This document shows positions 1 to 8,934 of a stretch of 64,000 nt of DNA, piece after piece. The notes under the pieces were generated by a model, which did not search any database, was not told where the DNA came from, and saw nothing but the letters and a program-made list of their open reading frames with translations. The position numbers were made by a program, and so were the translations under genes. The stretch comes from Planctomycetota bacterium (GTDB lineage: Bacteria > Planctomycetota > B15-G4). The stretch's first letter is position 1. Each line of letters begins with the position of its first letter. The stretch lies in contig JAJDEP010000013.1 of assembly GCA_029259715.1 (NCBI GenBank), positions 1 to 64,000 on the forward strand, in the 5' to 3' direction.

Positions 1-365
1 TCTTCGACGACGACTACTTCAATACCGGCAGCTACAACCTCGGCATGGAGTGCCTCGACCCGCTGCAGTCTGTCGACCACACGTTGGCCTGCGGGGAGAT
101 CGTCTCGGGAACGATCGAACAAAAGACCGACATCGACTTGACCACCTTCGAGGGCAACGTGGGTGACACCATCTCTCTGACGCTTCGCAGGACGACTTTC
201 GCCGATGGCTTCAGTCCCCAGGCTCGGCTGTCGTCGCCCTTGCAGGGCGAGATCGACATTATCGCCAATGGCGACAGTGCATCGTTCACTCTCCTGGAGA
301 CCGAGACCTACCTGCTCGAGATCTTCGACGACGATTACTTCAATACCGGAAGCTACCGCCTCGCC
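1..365 (+). repeat. In-gene tandem repeat of a PPC-like module
   Basis: The first 43 bases of the window reappear almost unchanged from base 322 ('cgacgacgattacttcaata'), a period of 321 bp or 107 codons. This shows that the protein carries at least two copies of the module; more copies may lie upstream of the window edge. Confidence 0.75.
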
Positions 366-2876
366 CTCGATTGCCACGTCCCCCTCTCCTCCCGCGTGGC
401 CCCGCCCACTCTCCTCGTCGGCGACGGCCTGTCCGCCGTCTACATCGACCAGTCCGCGGCGAGCAACGAGGAAGCCGACGCGATCCTGAAGGCCTCGCAG
501 CCCGACGCAACCACCACGTCATCGCACCTCGACTACCCCAACGGTCTCGACGACACGATCGCCGGTGGCGCGACGATCTGGGACTACCTCGGCGTCGACG
601 CCTTCCCCGGCCCCCACGCCTTCGACGACTTGCCCGGGTTCGTGTTCCGGTTCAGCGGGTACATCAACATCCCGTCGCCGGCCATGCCCGCTGACAGCTT
701 CGAGGTCGACTTCGCGCTCGGCTCTGACGACGGCAGCCGTATGCGCATCGGCGGCATCGACATCGTCGACAACGGCGGCGACCACGGCTTCGGCTTCGTG
801 ACCGGCACGGCGACCTTCGACCTGCCCGGCATCTACCCCGTCGAGATCATCCACTACAACAACTCGATGGGCGCCGGCCTGGAGTGGTACTCCGAACTCG
901 TCGGAGGGCCCGACTCGGGAGCCCCGGCCGGCATGGCCGGCATCGTGCCGCAGGAGCTCTTGTTCAAGGGCGTGCCCGACGTGCCGGGTCCCGGGCAGGA
1001 CGTCTACTACGTCGTCAAGGACGAGGACGCGACAACCCAGTCCGTCTACCGCTCCGGCGGCGGCACGCCGGTCCTCGAATGGACGCTGCCTGCGGTCTTC
1101 GATGGCATCGAGTGCATCGCCGTCGACGCAAACCACACGCTGTACGCGCTCGCCGCGGCCTCCGCGCCCTTCGCTCCGCTCAACCTGGTGCGCAACGGCA
1201 TCGTCGTGGCCGAGTTCGGCTTCAGTGAAGCGCGCGGCATGACCATCGGACCCGACGGCACCGTCTACATCCTCTCGGGCGGCGAGCTGCCGGGCTGGAC
1301 CATGTTCACGTGGGACGCCAGCGGCATCGGCGTGTTGCCGGCCGCCTGGCTCGGCGACTGCAGCTCGATCAAGGGCTTCGACATCGACCCCGTCGGCGAC
1401 TTCTGGACCAGCACCGACGACGGCAGCGGTACGGTCACGATCAGCCGCAACTGTCAGGTCATCGCGACCCTGCCCACCATCTGCGGCACCGGCGACTTCG
1501 CCACCAAGATCTCGGCGGCCCCCGATGGCTCGATCTTCGCGGCGGCCGAGGCCACTGCGGGCAACTGCGATCCCGGCGCGGGCCTTGTCTACCGTTGGGA
1601 CGGCGTCGAACTGAAGATCGCGCACTTCGCGCTGCACACCATGGGCGGGGAGAACGCCGGCCTCGGTTCCGACATCTTCGGCAATGTGTGGGTCGCAGCA
1701 GAGGGCATCACAGAGGGCCCGGGCAATGTCGTCAGCGAGATCTGGCGCAACGGCACGCTGGTGGAGATCGTCGACGGTCGCACCCTCGACCTCGCCATCG
1801 CCCGCAGCACGATCTCCATGGACATCTCCAAGGTGTCGGTGATCGTCAAGCGCGAGGACTTCGACGGCGCGCCGGCTCCGGCTCCTTACGGCCTCGCCCT
1901 CGAGGTCGAGGGCACGGACATCGCGTCCGTCACCGTGCTGACGCCCCACGGCGAGTTGATCCCGCTGGAGGCCAACGGCGACGGGTTCGGGCACCACACG
2001 GGCCCGGTCTACTCCAGCCTGTCGGAGATGGCGCTCGACCCGAACCTCGGCTTTGGCACGTTCGCCTTCACCTGCGAGAGCACCGACCGGAGCATGGAGT
2101 CGGCCCTCGTCGACTACGACCCGGGCCTGGTCGATCCCCACTCCGGGCGCGCCAACATCACCACTCCGTTCGATGGGCAGCCCAACGTCACCCTCAACCC
2201 GACCTTCGAATGGGACTGCGCTGAATCCGTCTGCGGTAATGTCGGCTGGTACCTCGAGACGTTTCCCGTGTTCCCGGAGCCGGGCATCGAGCATGACACC
2301 GATCTGTTCGACCCCAGCGCGACCTCCTGGACTCCCGGGCCGCTCACGCCGCACACGCCCTACGGGTTCTGGATCTCCTCGGGCACCTACATCGGCGGCA
2401 CCACCGTGGCCCTGTCCACCGAGTCGGGCACCGACGACTTCCTCTACGAACCCGGATTCGAGACGGTCAATCAGATCGAGTTCGCGACCCAGGGTTGGAC
2501 CGATCTCGGGTGCGCCACAGCGGGGACCTTCGGCGAACCACACCTCATGGGTGACGGCCCGCTCTCCTCCGCTTCGTCCGGCGCCCTCTACCTGACGCAA
2601 GTCGGCGGCGGTCAGCGCACCTTGCTGTTGTTGTCGCTCGACCAGGACTCCACGCCCCTGTTCGGCGGGACGCTCAAGCCAGCCGTCCCCTGGACCGCCC
2701 AGGCGCTCTTCGTGGTGCCCGGCACACCAGGGCTCGGCAGTTCACTGGTCACGTCCTGGAACACATTCCCCACCGTCACCTCCGGCACTGAACTGGTGTT
2801 CCAATTCCTGATCGAAGATGCCGGCAACGTGAACGGCGTCGCCTTGTCCAACGCGGTGAGCGGGCTCGTGCCGTAG
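1..2876 (+). CDS. Large secreted multi-domain protein (PPC-like repeats, PA14-like domain, beta-propeller), 5' truncated
   Basis: The reading frame is open from base 3 to the stop at 2876, so the gene enters from before the window and the ORF-track start at 45 is only an internal Met. What is visible begins with tandem PPC-like modules of about 107 residues, each ending in 'IFDDDYFNTGSY'. Next comes a PA14-like region ('VDFALGSDDGSRMRIGG', roughly nt 400-930). A long stretch of short Asp/Gly-rich repeats ('GPDGTVYIL', 'FGNVWVAAEG') looks like an NHL-type beta-propeller. An Ig-like segment ('NPTFEWDC') follows, then a C-terminal domain ending 'ALSNAVSGLVP' that recurs in three other proteins here. 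The propeller and Ig-like parts resemble the 826-aa product at 13664-16084 in a different order. It is probably exported and extracellular or surface-bound. No catalytic motif was seen, and its ligand is unknown. Confidence 0.8.
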   Translation, partial: FDDDYFNTGSYNLGMECLDPLQSVDHTLACGEIVSGTIEQKTDIDLTTFEGNVGDTISLTLRRTTFADGFSPQARLSSPLQGEIDIIANGDSASFTLLETETYLLEIFDDDYFNTGSYRLALDCHVPLSSRVAPPTLLVGDGLSAVYIDQSAASNEEADAILKASQPDATTTSSHLDYPNGLDDTIAGGATIWDYLGVDAFPGPHAFDDLPGFVFRFSGYINIPSPAMPADSFEVDFALGSDDGSRMRIGGIDIVDNGGDHGFGFVTGTATFDLPGIYPVEIIHYNNSMGAGLEWYSELVGGPDSGAPAGMAGIVPQELLFKGVPDVPGPGQDVYYVVKDEDATTQSVYRSGGGTPVLEWTLPAVFDGIECIAVDANHTLYALAAASAPFAPLNLVRNGIVVAEFGFSEARGMTIGPDGTVYILSGGELPGWTMFTWDASGIGVLPAAWLGDCSSIKGFDIDPVGDFWTSTDDGSGTVTISRNCQVIATLPTICGTGDFATKISAAPDGSIFAAAEATAGNCDPGAGLVYRWDGVELKIAHFALHTMGGENAGLGSDIFGNVWVAAEGITEGPGNVVSEIWRNGTLVEIVDGRTLDLAIARSTISMDISKVSVIVKREDFDGAPAPAPYGLALEVEGTDIASVTVLTPHGELIPLEANGDGFGHHTGPVYSSLSEMALDPNLGFGTFAFTCESTDRSMESALVDYDPGLVDPHSGRANITTPFDGQPNVTLNPTFEWDCAESVCGNVGWYLETFPVFPEPGIEHDTDLFDPSATSWTPGPLTPHTPYGFWISSGTYIGGTTVALSTESGTDDFLYEPGFETVNQIEFATQGWTDLGCATAGTFGEPHLMGDGPLSSASSGALYLTQVGGGQRTLLLLSLDQDSTPLFGGTLKPAVPWTAQALFVVPGTPGLGSSLVTSWNTFPTVTSGTELVFQFLIEDAGNVNGVALSNAVSGLVP

Positions 2877-2898
2877 TTTCTGACCAATCGCACACCAC

Positions 2899-2924
2899 CA
2901 CAGCCAGGCCGAGCAGCGGCTGTG
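2899..2924 (+). terminator. Possible terminator hairpin
   Basis: CACAGCC and GGCTGTG form a perfect 7-bp stem around a 12-nt loop, 23 bp after the stop of the large secreted protein. There is no clear T-run, so this is a weak candidate. Confidence 0.35.
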
Positions 2925-2984
2925 ATACGCTTCGTCCGTGCTCAACATTACAGAGCGCGCACCAGGGGAATCGGGGGATGACCC

Positions 2985-3332
2985 ATGCCAAGTAAAGCGC
3001 AATTGTTGTTCGCGCTCCTGTTCGCTGTCGTGATTTCAGTGGGATGCACATCACAGTGGGCGGTGATCGCGCCCCGGCCGCCGCAAGACTACGAGGTCCT
3101 CGGGAGAGCCCACGGCGAGGCCACCTGGCGCATGTTCTTCGATGGAACGGCGCTCAATTTCATGCCGGCCGGGTTGAGCGACCGAACACGTCTCGCTTAC
3201 GAAGAGGCTATTGCGAGCGTTCCAGGCGCAACAGCACTCGTGAACGTGACGATTCAGGAGCGCTGGGCCTCCTGGTATCTCTGGTCGTCCAAGACCATCA
3301 CCGTAACCGGTGATGCAGTCCGGAGCCGCTGA
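2985..3332 (+). CDS. Small lipoprotein, 115 aa
   Basis: A short lipoprotein signal peptide ('LLFAVVISVGC') places the lipidated Cys at about residue 21, followed by a mature domain of about 95 residues with alternating strand-like segments ('TALVNVTIQERWASW', 'KTITVTGDAV'). The layout recalls the TRL-like family of small envelope proteins, but no signature is strong enough to assign it. The next gene starts one base after this stop, is also 115 aa and has the same architecture, so the pair is probably an ancient duplication and one transcription unit. It should sit in the cell envelope. Function unknown. Confidence 0.75.
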   Translation: MPSKAQLLFALLFAVVISVGCTSQWAVIAPRPPQDYEVLGRAHGEATWRMFFDGTALNFMPAGLSDRTRLAYEEAIASVPGATALVNVTIQERWASWYLWSSKTITVTGDAVRSR

Positions 3333-3333
3333 C

Positions 3334-3681
3334 ATGAAATCACCGAAGTCACTCGTCTACTGTGCTCTCTTGGCCTTCGCGACGACCGGACTGCTCGGCT
3401 GCACCGGCACGATGGTCCGCATTCCGAATGTTCCGGAGCGCGCCTACGATTCATCCGCCGGCAAGCAGTTGTCGGCCGAAGCTTCGGGGTTCCAGCTCCT
3501 GCTTTGGATCCCCATCGGAACCAACCAGGTTCACCAGCAGTGCTACCAGTCGCTGCAACTTCAGGCTCAGGGGCACTTCATCACGGACGTCCGGTTCCAG
3601 GATTCCTGGACCTACGCATTTGTCGGAACGGTCTACACGGTCAAGATGGAAGCGACGGCCTACCCCTACGTTTCGTCCTGA
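3334..3681 (+). CDS. Small lipoprotein, 115 aa, paralogue of preceding gene
   Basis: The ORF track begins at 3310, but ATG at 3334 lies just after the upstream stop and gives a clean lipoprotein signal ('FATTGLLGC'), so it is preferred. The mature part ('FQLLLWIPIGTNQ', 'ITDVRFQDSWTYAFVGTVYTV') has the same spacing of strand-like blocks as its neighbour: a hydrophobic segment, a central helix, then two strands. Both are probably envelope lipoproteins made from one mRNA. A TRL-like fold is possible but unproven. Function unknown. Confidence 0.75.
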   Translation: MKSPKSLVYCALLAFATTGLLGCTGTMVRIPNVPERAYDSSAGKQLSAEASGFQLLLWIPIGTNQVHQQCYQSLQLQAQGHFITDVRFQDSWTYAFVGTVYTVKMEATAYPYVSS

Positions 3682-3692
3682 CAAGTGAACGC

Positions 3693-4613
3693 CTAGGAGT
3701 CTCTACCACCCGGCAGCGGGATCGGGATCCAGAGCAAGCGCAACTCGAGCTCGCCCTGATCACGGCCCCAGCCGAACATGCCCCACAGCGGGCCGTTGAC
3801 CGAGTCCCGGACACGGCCGTCGCTGGAGCGCGTTTCCTTCTCGAACCACAACAGGCCGCTCAGCAGCATCGAGATCTCCCTGCGCCCCTTCTCAATGGAC
3901 ATCCAGCCGAGCAGGCCAAAGAGAGGACCGTGTGTTGACACGTCAAACCGGTCCGCCTGGATTTCAGCCGACGTCCACACCAATGCTCCGACCCCGGCAC
4001 CATTGATGGGGACGAACACCCACCCGTCAAGCGACTCATCGGCTTCAAAGCCATTGAACGTTGCGTAGGACGGTCCGATCGACCACAGCGTGGTGAGGAA
4101 GTGCAGTTCGGGCTCTTTGTCAACCGCTCCATACTCGATCGATGAGTACAGCAGCGGTATCCCGCCAGTCATCAGGCGCTGCTCATCGTCGGGCCATGCG
4201 TCGAGATCGGTACTGGAATAGAGCGGCGTCCAGACGACCTCGTTGCGCGCCTGACCACCGTCGCGCTCCAGGATGCGGTGGTCGTAGGAGAACCAGAGAG
4301 GAATCCAAGGCAGGTTGATCAGGCCGACGCCCATGTTGAGGTGGCTGAATACTCGATGATCGAGGCGGTCTTCGAGCGTCGATAGTTCGGTGGCCGTCCC
4401 GTCGATCCAAAACGGAAGCAGCCACATGTGACCATCGCTGCCCTTGTTCTCGGTCGACTCCGCGAGCCGCTCCCATGTCGCCACCGGGACGGCCGTGCCG
4501 TAAGCCGGCGGCTCGAATCGCGCCAGCGCCCGCTCCCCCTTCTCGATGCTGCAAGCTCCCAGGACAACGCATGCCCAGGCAAGCGCACCGACCCGCACGG
4601 ATCTTGATGTCAT
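3693..4613 (-). CDS. Lipoprotein of unknown function, 306 aa
   Basis: The ORF runs back to 5345 under the kinase gene, but ATG at 4613 is preceded by AAGGGAGG and begins a good lipoprotein signal ('ALAWACVVLGAC'), so this start is chosen. The mature protein is rich in Trp, Gly and Leu with repeated strand-like blocks ('LWFSYDHRILERDG', 'LLGWMSIEKGRREISMLLSG', 'LWGMFGWGRD'). This suggests a beta-rich, envelope-anchored protein. It is divergent from the Ser/Thr kinase and convergent with the small lipoproteins. I do not recognise a family. Confidence 0.75.
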   Translation of the reverse strand: MTSRSVRVGALAWACVVLGACSIEKGERALARFEPPAYGTAVPVATWERLAESTENKGSDGHMWLLPFWIDGTATELSTLEDRLDHRVFSHLNMGVGLINLPWIPLWFSYDHRILERDGGQARNEVVWTPLYSSTDLDAWPDDEQRLMTGGIPLLYSSIEYGAVDKEPELHFLTTLWSIGPSYATFNGFEADESLDGWVFVPINGAGVGALVWTSAEIQADRFDVSTHGPLFGLLGWMSIEKGRREISMLLSGLLWFEKETRSSDGRVRDSVNGPLWGMFGWGRDQGELELRLLWIPIPLPGGRDS

Positions 4614-4671
4614 GATTCGCCTCCCTTCGGCCGCCCCCCCGGCGGCGCGAGATCCACTATAGTCGTGCACT
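4614..4671. promoter_or_regulatory. Divergent promoter region between lipoprotein and kinase genes
   Basis: Only 58 bp separate the two starts. On the plus strand TATAGT (4658-4663) lies 8 nt before the kinase GTG with no Shine-Dalgarno between, which fits a leaderless or near-leaderless transcript. On the minus strand AAGGGAGG serves the lipoprotein. Confidence 0.45.
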
Positions 4672-7521
4672 GTGGAAAGGGACGAGGACGACAGGGGCAA
4701 GAGCCCGTCTTCGGGGGCCGAGGACGGCAGCACAGGTGGCGACGCAGGCGGCGGCCAGAGTGATGGCGGCGCCGGCGACGCACAGGGTGCGTCCCACGAG
4801 ACCACCGTGCTCGAACCCGGCGCGCACGTCGCGGGGCTCTCGCTGATCCGACAGCTCGGCGCCGGCGCCCAGGGCGTCGTGTTCGAGGCCCGCCAGGAAT
4901 CCATGAACCGCGTGGTCGCGGTCAAGATCCTGCCCCGCACCATCGACCAGACCGGGTTGCAGGTCGAGCGTTTCAAGCGCGAGGCCGCGGCCGCGGGACG
5001 CCTCAACCACTCCAACATCGTCGCGGTGCACCAGATCATCGAGGAGGGCGGGCACCACTTCATCGTGCAGGAGTTGGTGCGCGGTGAGAGCCTCGACGAG
5101 AAGCTCGACGACCGCGAGAGTTCGGGCACCAAGACCGACGTGTCCCACTGTCGCTGGGCCGCCACCGTCGGCGCCAAGGTCGCAGACGCCCTGCACCACG
5201 CGCACCAGGAACACGTGATCCACCGCGACGTGAAGCCCAGCAACATCATGCTCACGCTCGAGGGCGAACCCAAGGTCACCGACTTCGGCCTCGCCAAGGT
5301 GCAGGACGAGATCGACCACTCACAGAGCACCGGTATCCTCGGCACGCCCTACTACATGGCGCCCGAGCAGGTCGATCGTTCCCGCGGACAGCCCGACGCG
5401 CGCACCGACGTCTACGGCCTGGGCGCCACCCTCTACCGCATGCTCGCCGGACGCACGCCCTTCCAGGCGGCGAGCCCTAACGGGCTGTTCATCGACATCC
5501 TCACCCGTGCGCCGCCGCCGTTGCGGAGGTTCCAGCGCGGGGTCAGCCGCGACCTGGAGGCCGTCTGCCTCAAGGCGTTGGAGAAGCGGCAGGAGGACCG
5601 GTATCAGAGCTGCGAAGAGCTCCGGGCCGACCTCGAGCGCTACCTGAACGGCGAGCCGACCAAGGCGCGCCCCGTCGGGCCGATCGGGAGTGCCACGCGA
5701 GCGGTGCGGCGCCTTGCGACTTCGGCGTTGGTCGTGCTGGCACTCCTCATTCCCGCCCTCTGGTTCCTGCTCGATGCCCTGTGGCTCGAGAAGGCGGCGG
5801 CGCATGACAGCGAATTCTACTGGGCTCGATTTGGTGCTCTGGGTGTGTGCTCCATCGGCCTCGGATGGGTCCTGTCGGTTTTGCTCGTGCGACGCTCAGG
5901 CGGCAAGTCCTGGATCCCGCCGCTGGCCTGGATCATCACCATTGCACTCGCAGTCGCGGCCGCGCACCAGACCCGAGAGGAATGGGCAGCCCAAGCCAAG
6001 GACAAGGAGTGGATCACGGTCTCGAAGTGGACCGAGAAGCACCGGCACACGCGAGACCTGACGGACTGGATCGCAAGCTGGAGTGACCGCTTGTCACCCA
6101 ACGACCATCTGAAGATCGCGCTGCTCTACTTGAAGCTCGACCGACCCGAGCAGGCGAGAAACCACATCAGCATCCTCACCGCCCCTGACTCGACTCCCGG
6201 ACTTCAGTTGGCACGAGCAGTCCTGGCCTTCGACTGGGGCATCAATGAGGCCTTGGTGAGAGACAAGGCAGCGGCTGAAGCATGGGACGCCTGGGACAAG
6301 TCACAAGCAATCGACTGGTTCGACCTGAAGACGTCCGGTGACATCTTGATGCTGCTCGGACTGCATGGCGATGCCTTCAACGAATACACGCGCGCCCGGT
6401 GGAAGTTCGGTGGGCACCGCGATGAGATCGCCTTGGCCCAATTCGAGGCTGCGCTCGATCTCTGCAACTGGCCCGAAGCGGAGGAACTAGAGCGCAAGCT
6501 CCAAGACTTCATGGAGCTCAATGAACGGCGATTCGTCGGCTGGGCTCTCGGGCTGCGCCTTGCCCGCGAACGCGACGATGTGAGTGAGGGGAAGAAGGAA
6601 TCCGATGCACAGAAGTACATCTCTCGGCTCTTGAATGACCCCGTCGTCCCACCGACGAAAAGGCTGATCACAGCCTTTGATGAAACGCTGCTCCACGAAG
6701 GGATTGAGTCGGCTCTCCAGGTCCTCGATCGGAGTGTTGAGGAGGCGCTCGGCGCGATTCCCATCGGGAGCGACACCATCCACACCTGCGCCTACAAGGC
6801 ATTTGGAGTCGGCCGCTTCGAAGAGGCGGAGACCTATTACCGCTACTTGCTCACCGACAAGAACTGGTCCTTCGCGGCCCACCTCGGACTCGCCGCAGTG
6901 AAGATGAAAGATTCGGATGGCGATTACGAAGCAGCCATCACATGGGCCACGGCTGCGATCGATCGCGAATCAGACTACTACGAGGGTCACCTGCAGCTCG
7001 GCCTCGCACGCCTGTATCGAGCGCTTGCAAAGGTCGGACGCAAGGTGAACCAACTCGAGACGGAAACGCTCGCGGAAGTGATCCGTATTCTGAAAGTGGC
7101 TGTTCAACACAATGGGATGGACGAGCAGGCCCTCAACAACCTCTCCTACGCGCTCATTCTCTTCGCAAAGAAGACGCGGGATTCCTCCAGTCTCGACGAG
7201 GCGATCCTCCTCTCCCGGCGGGCGCAGCGGCTGCAGGACCCTGCGAGGTCACATGGCCGCACAGTTGCGCTCGATGTCGAGCCCTGCAAGCTCTCGCCCG
7301 TCAAGCGCGCATGGATGTCATCGACCTACGACACGCTGGCCGATGCTTACCAGATCAAGTTCGAACTCCAGTCGGATCGCAATCACCTGGCAATGGCGGA
7401 AGGAATGGCTCGGGAAGCGCTGGAGATCCTGGCCCCGCGCGAATACTTTTCGCCCGCGCTCATCGAAGACAGAGAGGCGCACCTGCAAGAGATCTCAGAT
7501 CTCTTGGCAAAGTGGCGCTAG
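4672..7521 (+). CDS. Membrane Ser/Thr protein kinase with TPR-like C-terminal region
   Basis: The kinase domain spans about residues 50-325. It has a glycine-rich loop ('LGAGAQGVVFEA'), the catalytic Lys in 'VAVKILP' (about residue 84), the HRDVKPSN catalytic loop (about 184), DFG (about 204) and the 'MAPEQ' activation segment. This is the Hanks-type PknB family that phosphorylates Ser/Thr. About three hydrophobic segments follow (residues 350-430, for example 'ALVVLALLIPALWFLLDALW'). The last 500 residues are helical with Ala/Leu/Tyr spacing typical of TPR arrays, likely for protein contacts. An N-terminal Asp/Gly/Ser-rich tail of about 45 residues precedes the kinase. The start is GTG. The gene is monocistronic and convergent with the next gene. 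Substrates are unknown. Confidence 0.9.
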   Translation: MERDEDDRGKSPSSGAEDGSTGGDAGGGQSDGGAGDAQGASHETTVLEPGAHVAGLSLIRQLGAGAQGVVFEARQESMNRVVAVKILPRTIDQTGLQVERFKREAAAAGRLNHSNIVAVHQIIEEGGHHFIVQELVRGESLDEKLDDRESSGTKTDVSHCRWAATVGAKVADALHHAHQEHVIHRDVKPSNIMLTLEGEPKVTDFGLAKVQDEIDHSQSTGILGTPYYMAPEQVDRSRGQPDARTDVYGLGATLYRMLAGRTPFQAASPNGLFIDILTRAPPPLRRFQRGVSRDLEAVCLKALEKRQEDRYQSCEELRADLERYLNGEPTKARPVGPIGSATRAVRRLATSALVVLALLIPALWFLLDALWLEKAAAHDSEFYWARFGALGVCSIGLGWVLSVLLVRRSGGKSWIPPLAWIITIALAVAAAHQTREEWAAQAKDKEWITVSKWTEKHRHTRDLTDWIASWSDRLSPNDHLKIALLYLKLDRPEQARNHISILTAPDSTPGLQLARAVLAFDWGINEALVRDKAAAEAWDAWDKSQAIDWFDLKTSGDILMLLGLHGDAFNEYTRARWKFGGHRDEIALAQFEAALDLCNWPEAEELERKLQDFMELNERRFVGWALGLRLARERDDVSEGKKESDAQKYISRLLNDPVVPPTKRLITAFDETLLHEGIESALQVLDRSVEEALGAIPIGSDTIHTCAYKAFGVGRFEEAETYYRYLLTDKNWSFAAHLGLAAVKMKDSDGDYEAAITWATAAIDRESDYYEGHLQLGLARLYRALAKVGRKVNQLETETLAEVIRILKVAVQHNGMDEQALNNLSYALILFAKKTRDSSSLDEAILLSRRAQRLQDPARSHGRTVALDVEPCKLSPVKRAWMSSTYDTLADAYQIKFELQSDRNHLAMAEGMAREALEILAPREYFSPALIEDREAHLQEISDLLAKWR

Positions 7522-7567
7522 CAACGCTTCGAGTGAGGCGCCCGAGCATTGGCCGGAATCTGCGAGC

Positions 7568-8878
7568 CTAGGGAGAAACGCCGACCATTCCGTTGCTCGC
7601 TGCGTAGCCGAACGGGCCTCCTGCATCCTCGATCCAATACTGAAGGAACGTTTCGAATCCAGGAGTAACTGCTGCCGGCCAGGATGCACTCAGCTCGATC
7701 TTGCCTGCTCCGTCCGTGACAAGAATCACCAACAGGCCGGTCGCGGTGATGTTCGGGATCAACGTGCCGCCGTAGAAGCCCGTCGCATTCAGCTCGGAGA
7801 ATCCGACAAACAGGAACGCCGGAGCAGAGGTGGCCGCTCCCGTGAGTGTCAGGTACACCGGATCGCCTGCTTGCATCGATCCGCTAGCCGTCAGGAATGG
7901 ATCACCGGACGCTCCAGCCAAGGCGTGTCCGAGATCTCTCCAACGCGTCTTCTGGATGGACATGCCCTGACACTGGTGATCATCAGATGAAGCCATCAGG
8001 GATCCATCCAGCAACAGCTCACATCCGACTGGATAGGTGTTCGTCTCGTCCTCCAGAATCCAAATGCGCCCGTGCAAGTCGACGCCAAAGTCATCCGGAA
8101 CGGACTCGTCAGGCTGGTCGAGTCCCAGGCCGGATTGAATCAGACTCGCCGCCCCATCAGCCCACCGGTAGACAACCCAGACGTCGTCGGCCGATTGGCA
8201 ATCGGTCGACCACGCCATGACAAACACCCGGTCATTCGAGTCGATCGAAAGATTCGTGGAGTAGACGTCCGTGGCACATCCCGCCGGCACGCTGAAGACT
8301 GGCACACCATTGCGAGCCAACACGGCTTCGGTGGTTTGTCCGGACTCATCTTCGAACAGGCACCACACCGTGCCTTCGGAATCAATGTCGATGTGCGGCC
8401 ACGCCCTACCGGGCCCGAGCTCTGGTAGCAGTGCTGTCACATCAAGGTCTACTCCCTCAAACAACCGGGACAGGAACCAACTACCCCCTGACTCCTCTCT
8501 CAACACAAAAACCTCGCCCGCCGGCGTGACCGCCATGTCCCACCCCGCACCGCTCCATGAATGGACGACCAAACCATTGCGGAGAAGGTTTAGATCAGCC
8601 AGCGGTGGAACTCCTCCTGCAAGGACATACACGTTGCCATCGGCGTCGATTTCCGCACCATAAATGCCAGCAAAGAGGACGGTATCGAGCAGAAACACAT
8701 CCCCGAATCCACTGCCGTCAAATGTGTCAACTCCCCAGAGCAGAGGCGTCGTGTCGATGGCCCAGTACATCGCAATGTCCTGGGCGACCAATGACTTGGC
8801 AACAGTGCCGATCAACAGCGCGGCTGCACAGCTGCCGGATATCAGGAGTGATCGATGCAACGCATTGTTCCACTTCAT
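7568..8878 (-). CDS. Secreted beta-propeller-like protein with shared C-terminal domain
   Basis: The ORF opens at 8935, but ATG at 8878 gives a typical signal peptide ('LLISGSCAAALLIGTVAKSLVAQ') with a purine-rich site upstream, so it is chosen. The 436-aa precursor has repeated segments such as 'VLAGGVPPLADLNLLRNGL', 'VTPAGEVFVLR' and 'GVDLHGRIWILED'. These match the propeller parts of the products at 1-2876 and 13664-16084. The last 100 residues form the shared domain ('FYGGTLIP', 'FLQYWIEDAGG', 'ASNGMVGVSP'). It is probably exported. It lies 56 bp downstream of the FG-GAP gene on the same strand. No enzyme motif was seen. Confidence 0.8.
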   Translation of the reverse strand: MKWNNALHRSLLISGSCAAALLIGTVAKSLVAQDIAMYWAIDTTPLLWGVDTFDGSGFGDVFLLDTVLFAGIYGAEIDADGNVYVLAGGVPPLADLNLLRNGLVVHSWSGAGWDMAVTPAGEVFVLREESGGSWFLSRLFEGVDLDVTALLPELGPGRAWPHIDIDSEGTVWCLFEDESGQTTEAVLARNGVPVFSVPAGCATDVYSTNLSIDSNDRVFVMAWSTDCQSADDVWVVYRWADGAASLIQSGLGLDQPDESVPDDFGVDLHGRIWILEDETNTYPVGCELLLDGSLMASSDDHQCQGMSIQKTRWRDLGHALAGASGDPFLTASGSMQAGDPVYLTLTGAATSAPAFLFVGFSELNATGFYGGTLIPNITATGLLVILVTDGAGKIELSASWPAAVTPGFETFLQYWIEDAGGPFGYAASNGMVGVSP

Positions 8879-8934
8879 GTCACTTTCCCACTCTCCTAGG
8901 CGCTTTGACCTGGCCCTAGGCCGCATCGCCACCA

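Noticed and set aside
519-2600. 693-aa minus-strand ORF over the first gene
   Set aside because: It is an Arg/Gly/Asp/Val-rich shadow, has no domain or ribosome-binding site, and the plus frame holds a coherent secreted protein.
3693-5345. 550-aa version of the lipoprotein ORF
   Set aside because: The first 244 codons lie antisense under the kinase domain; the ATG at 4613 with Shine-Dalgarno and lipobox is the true start.
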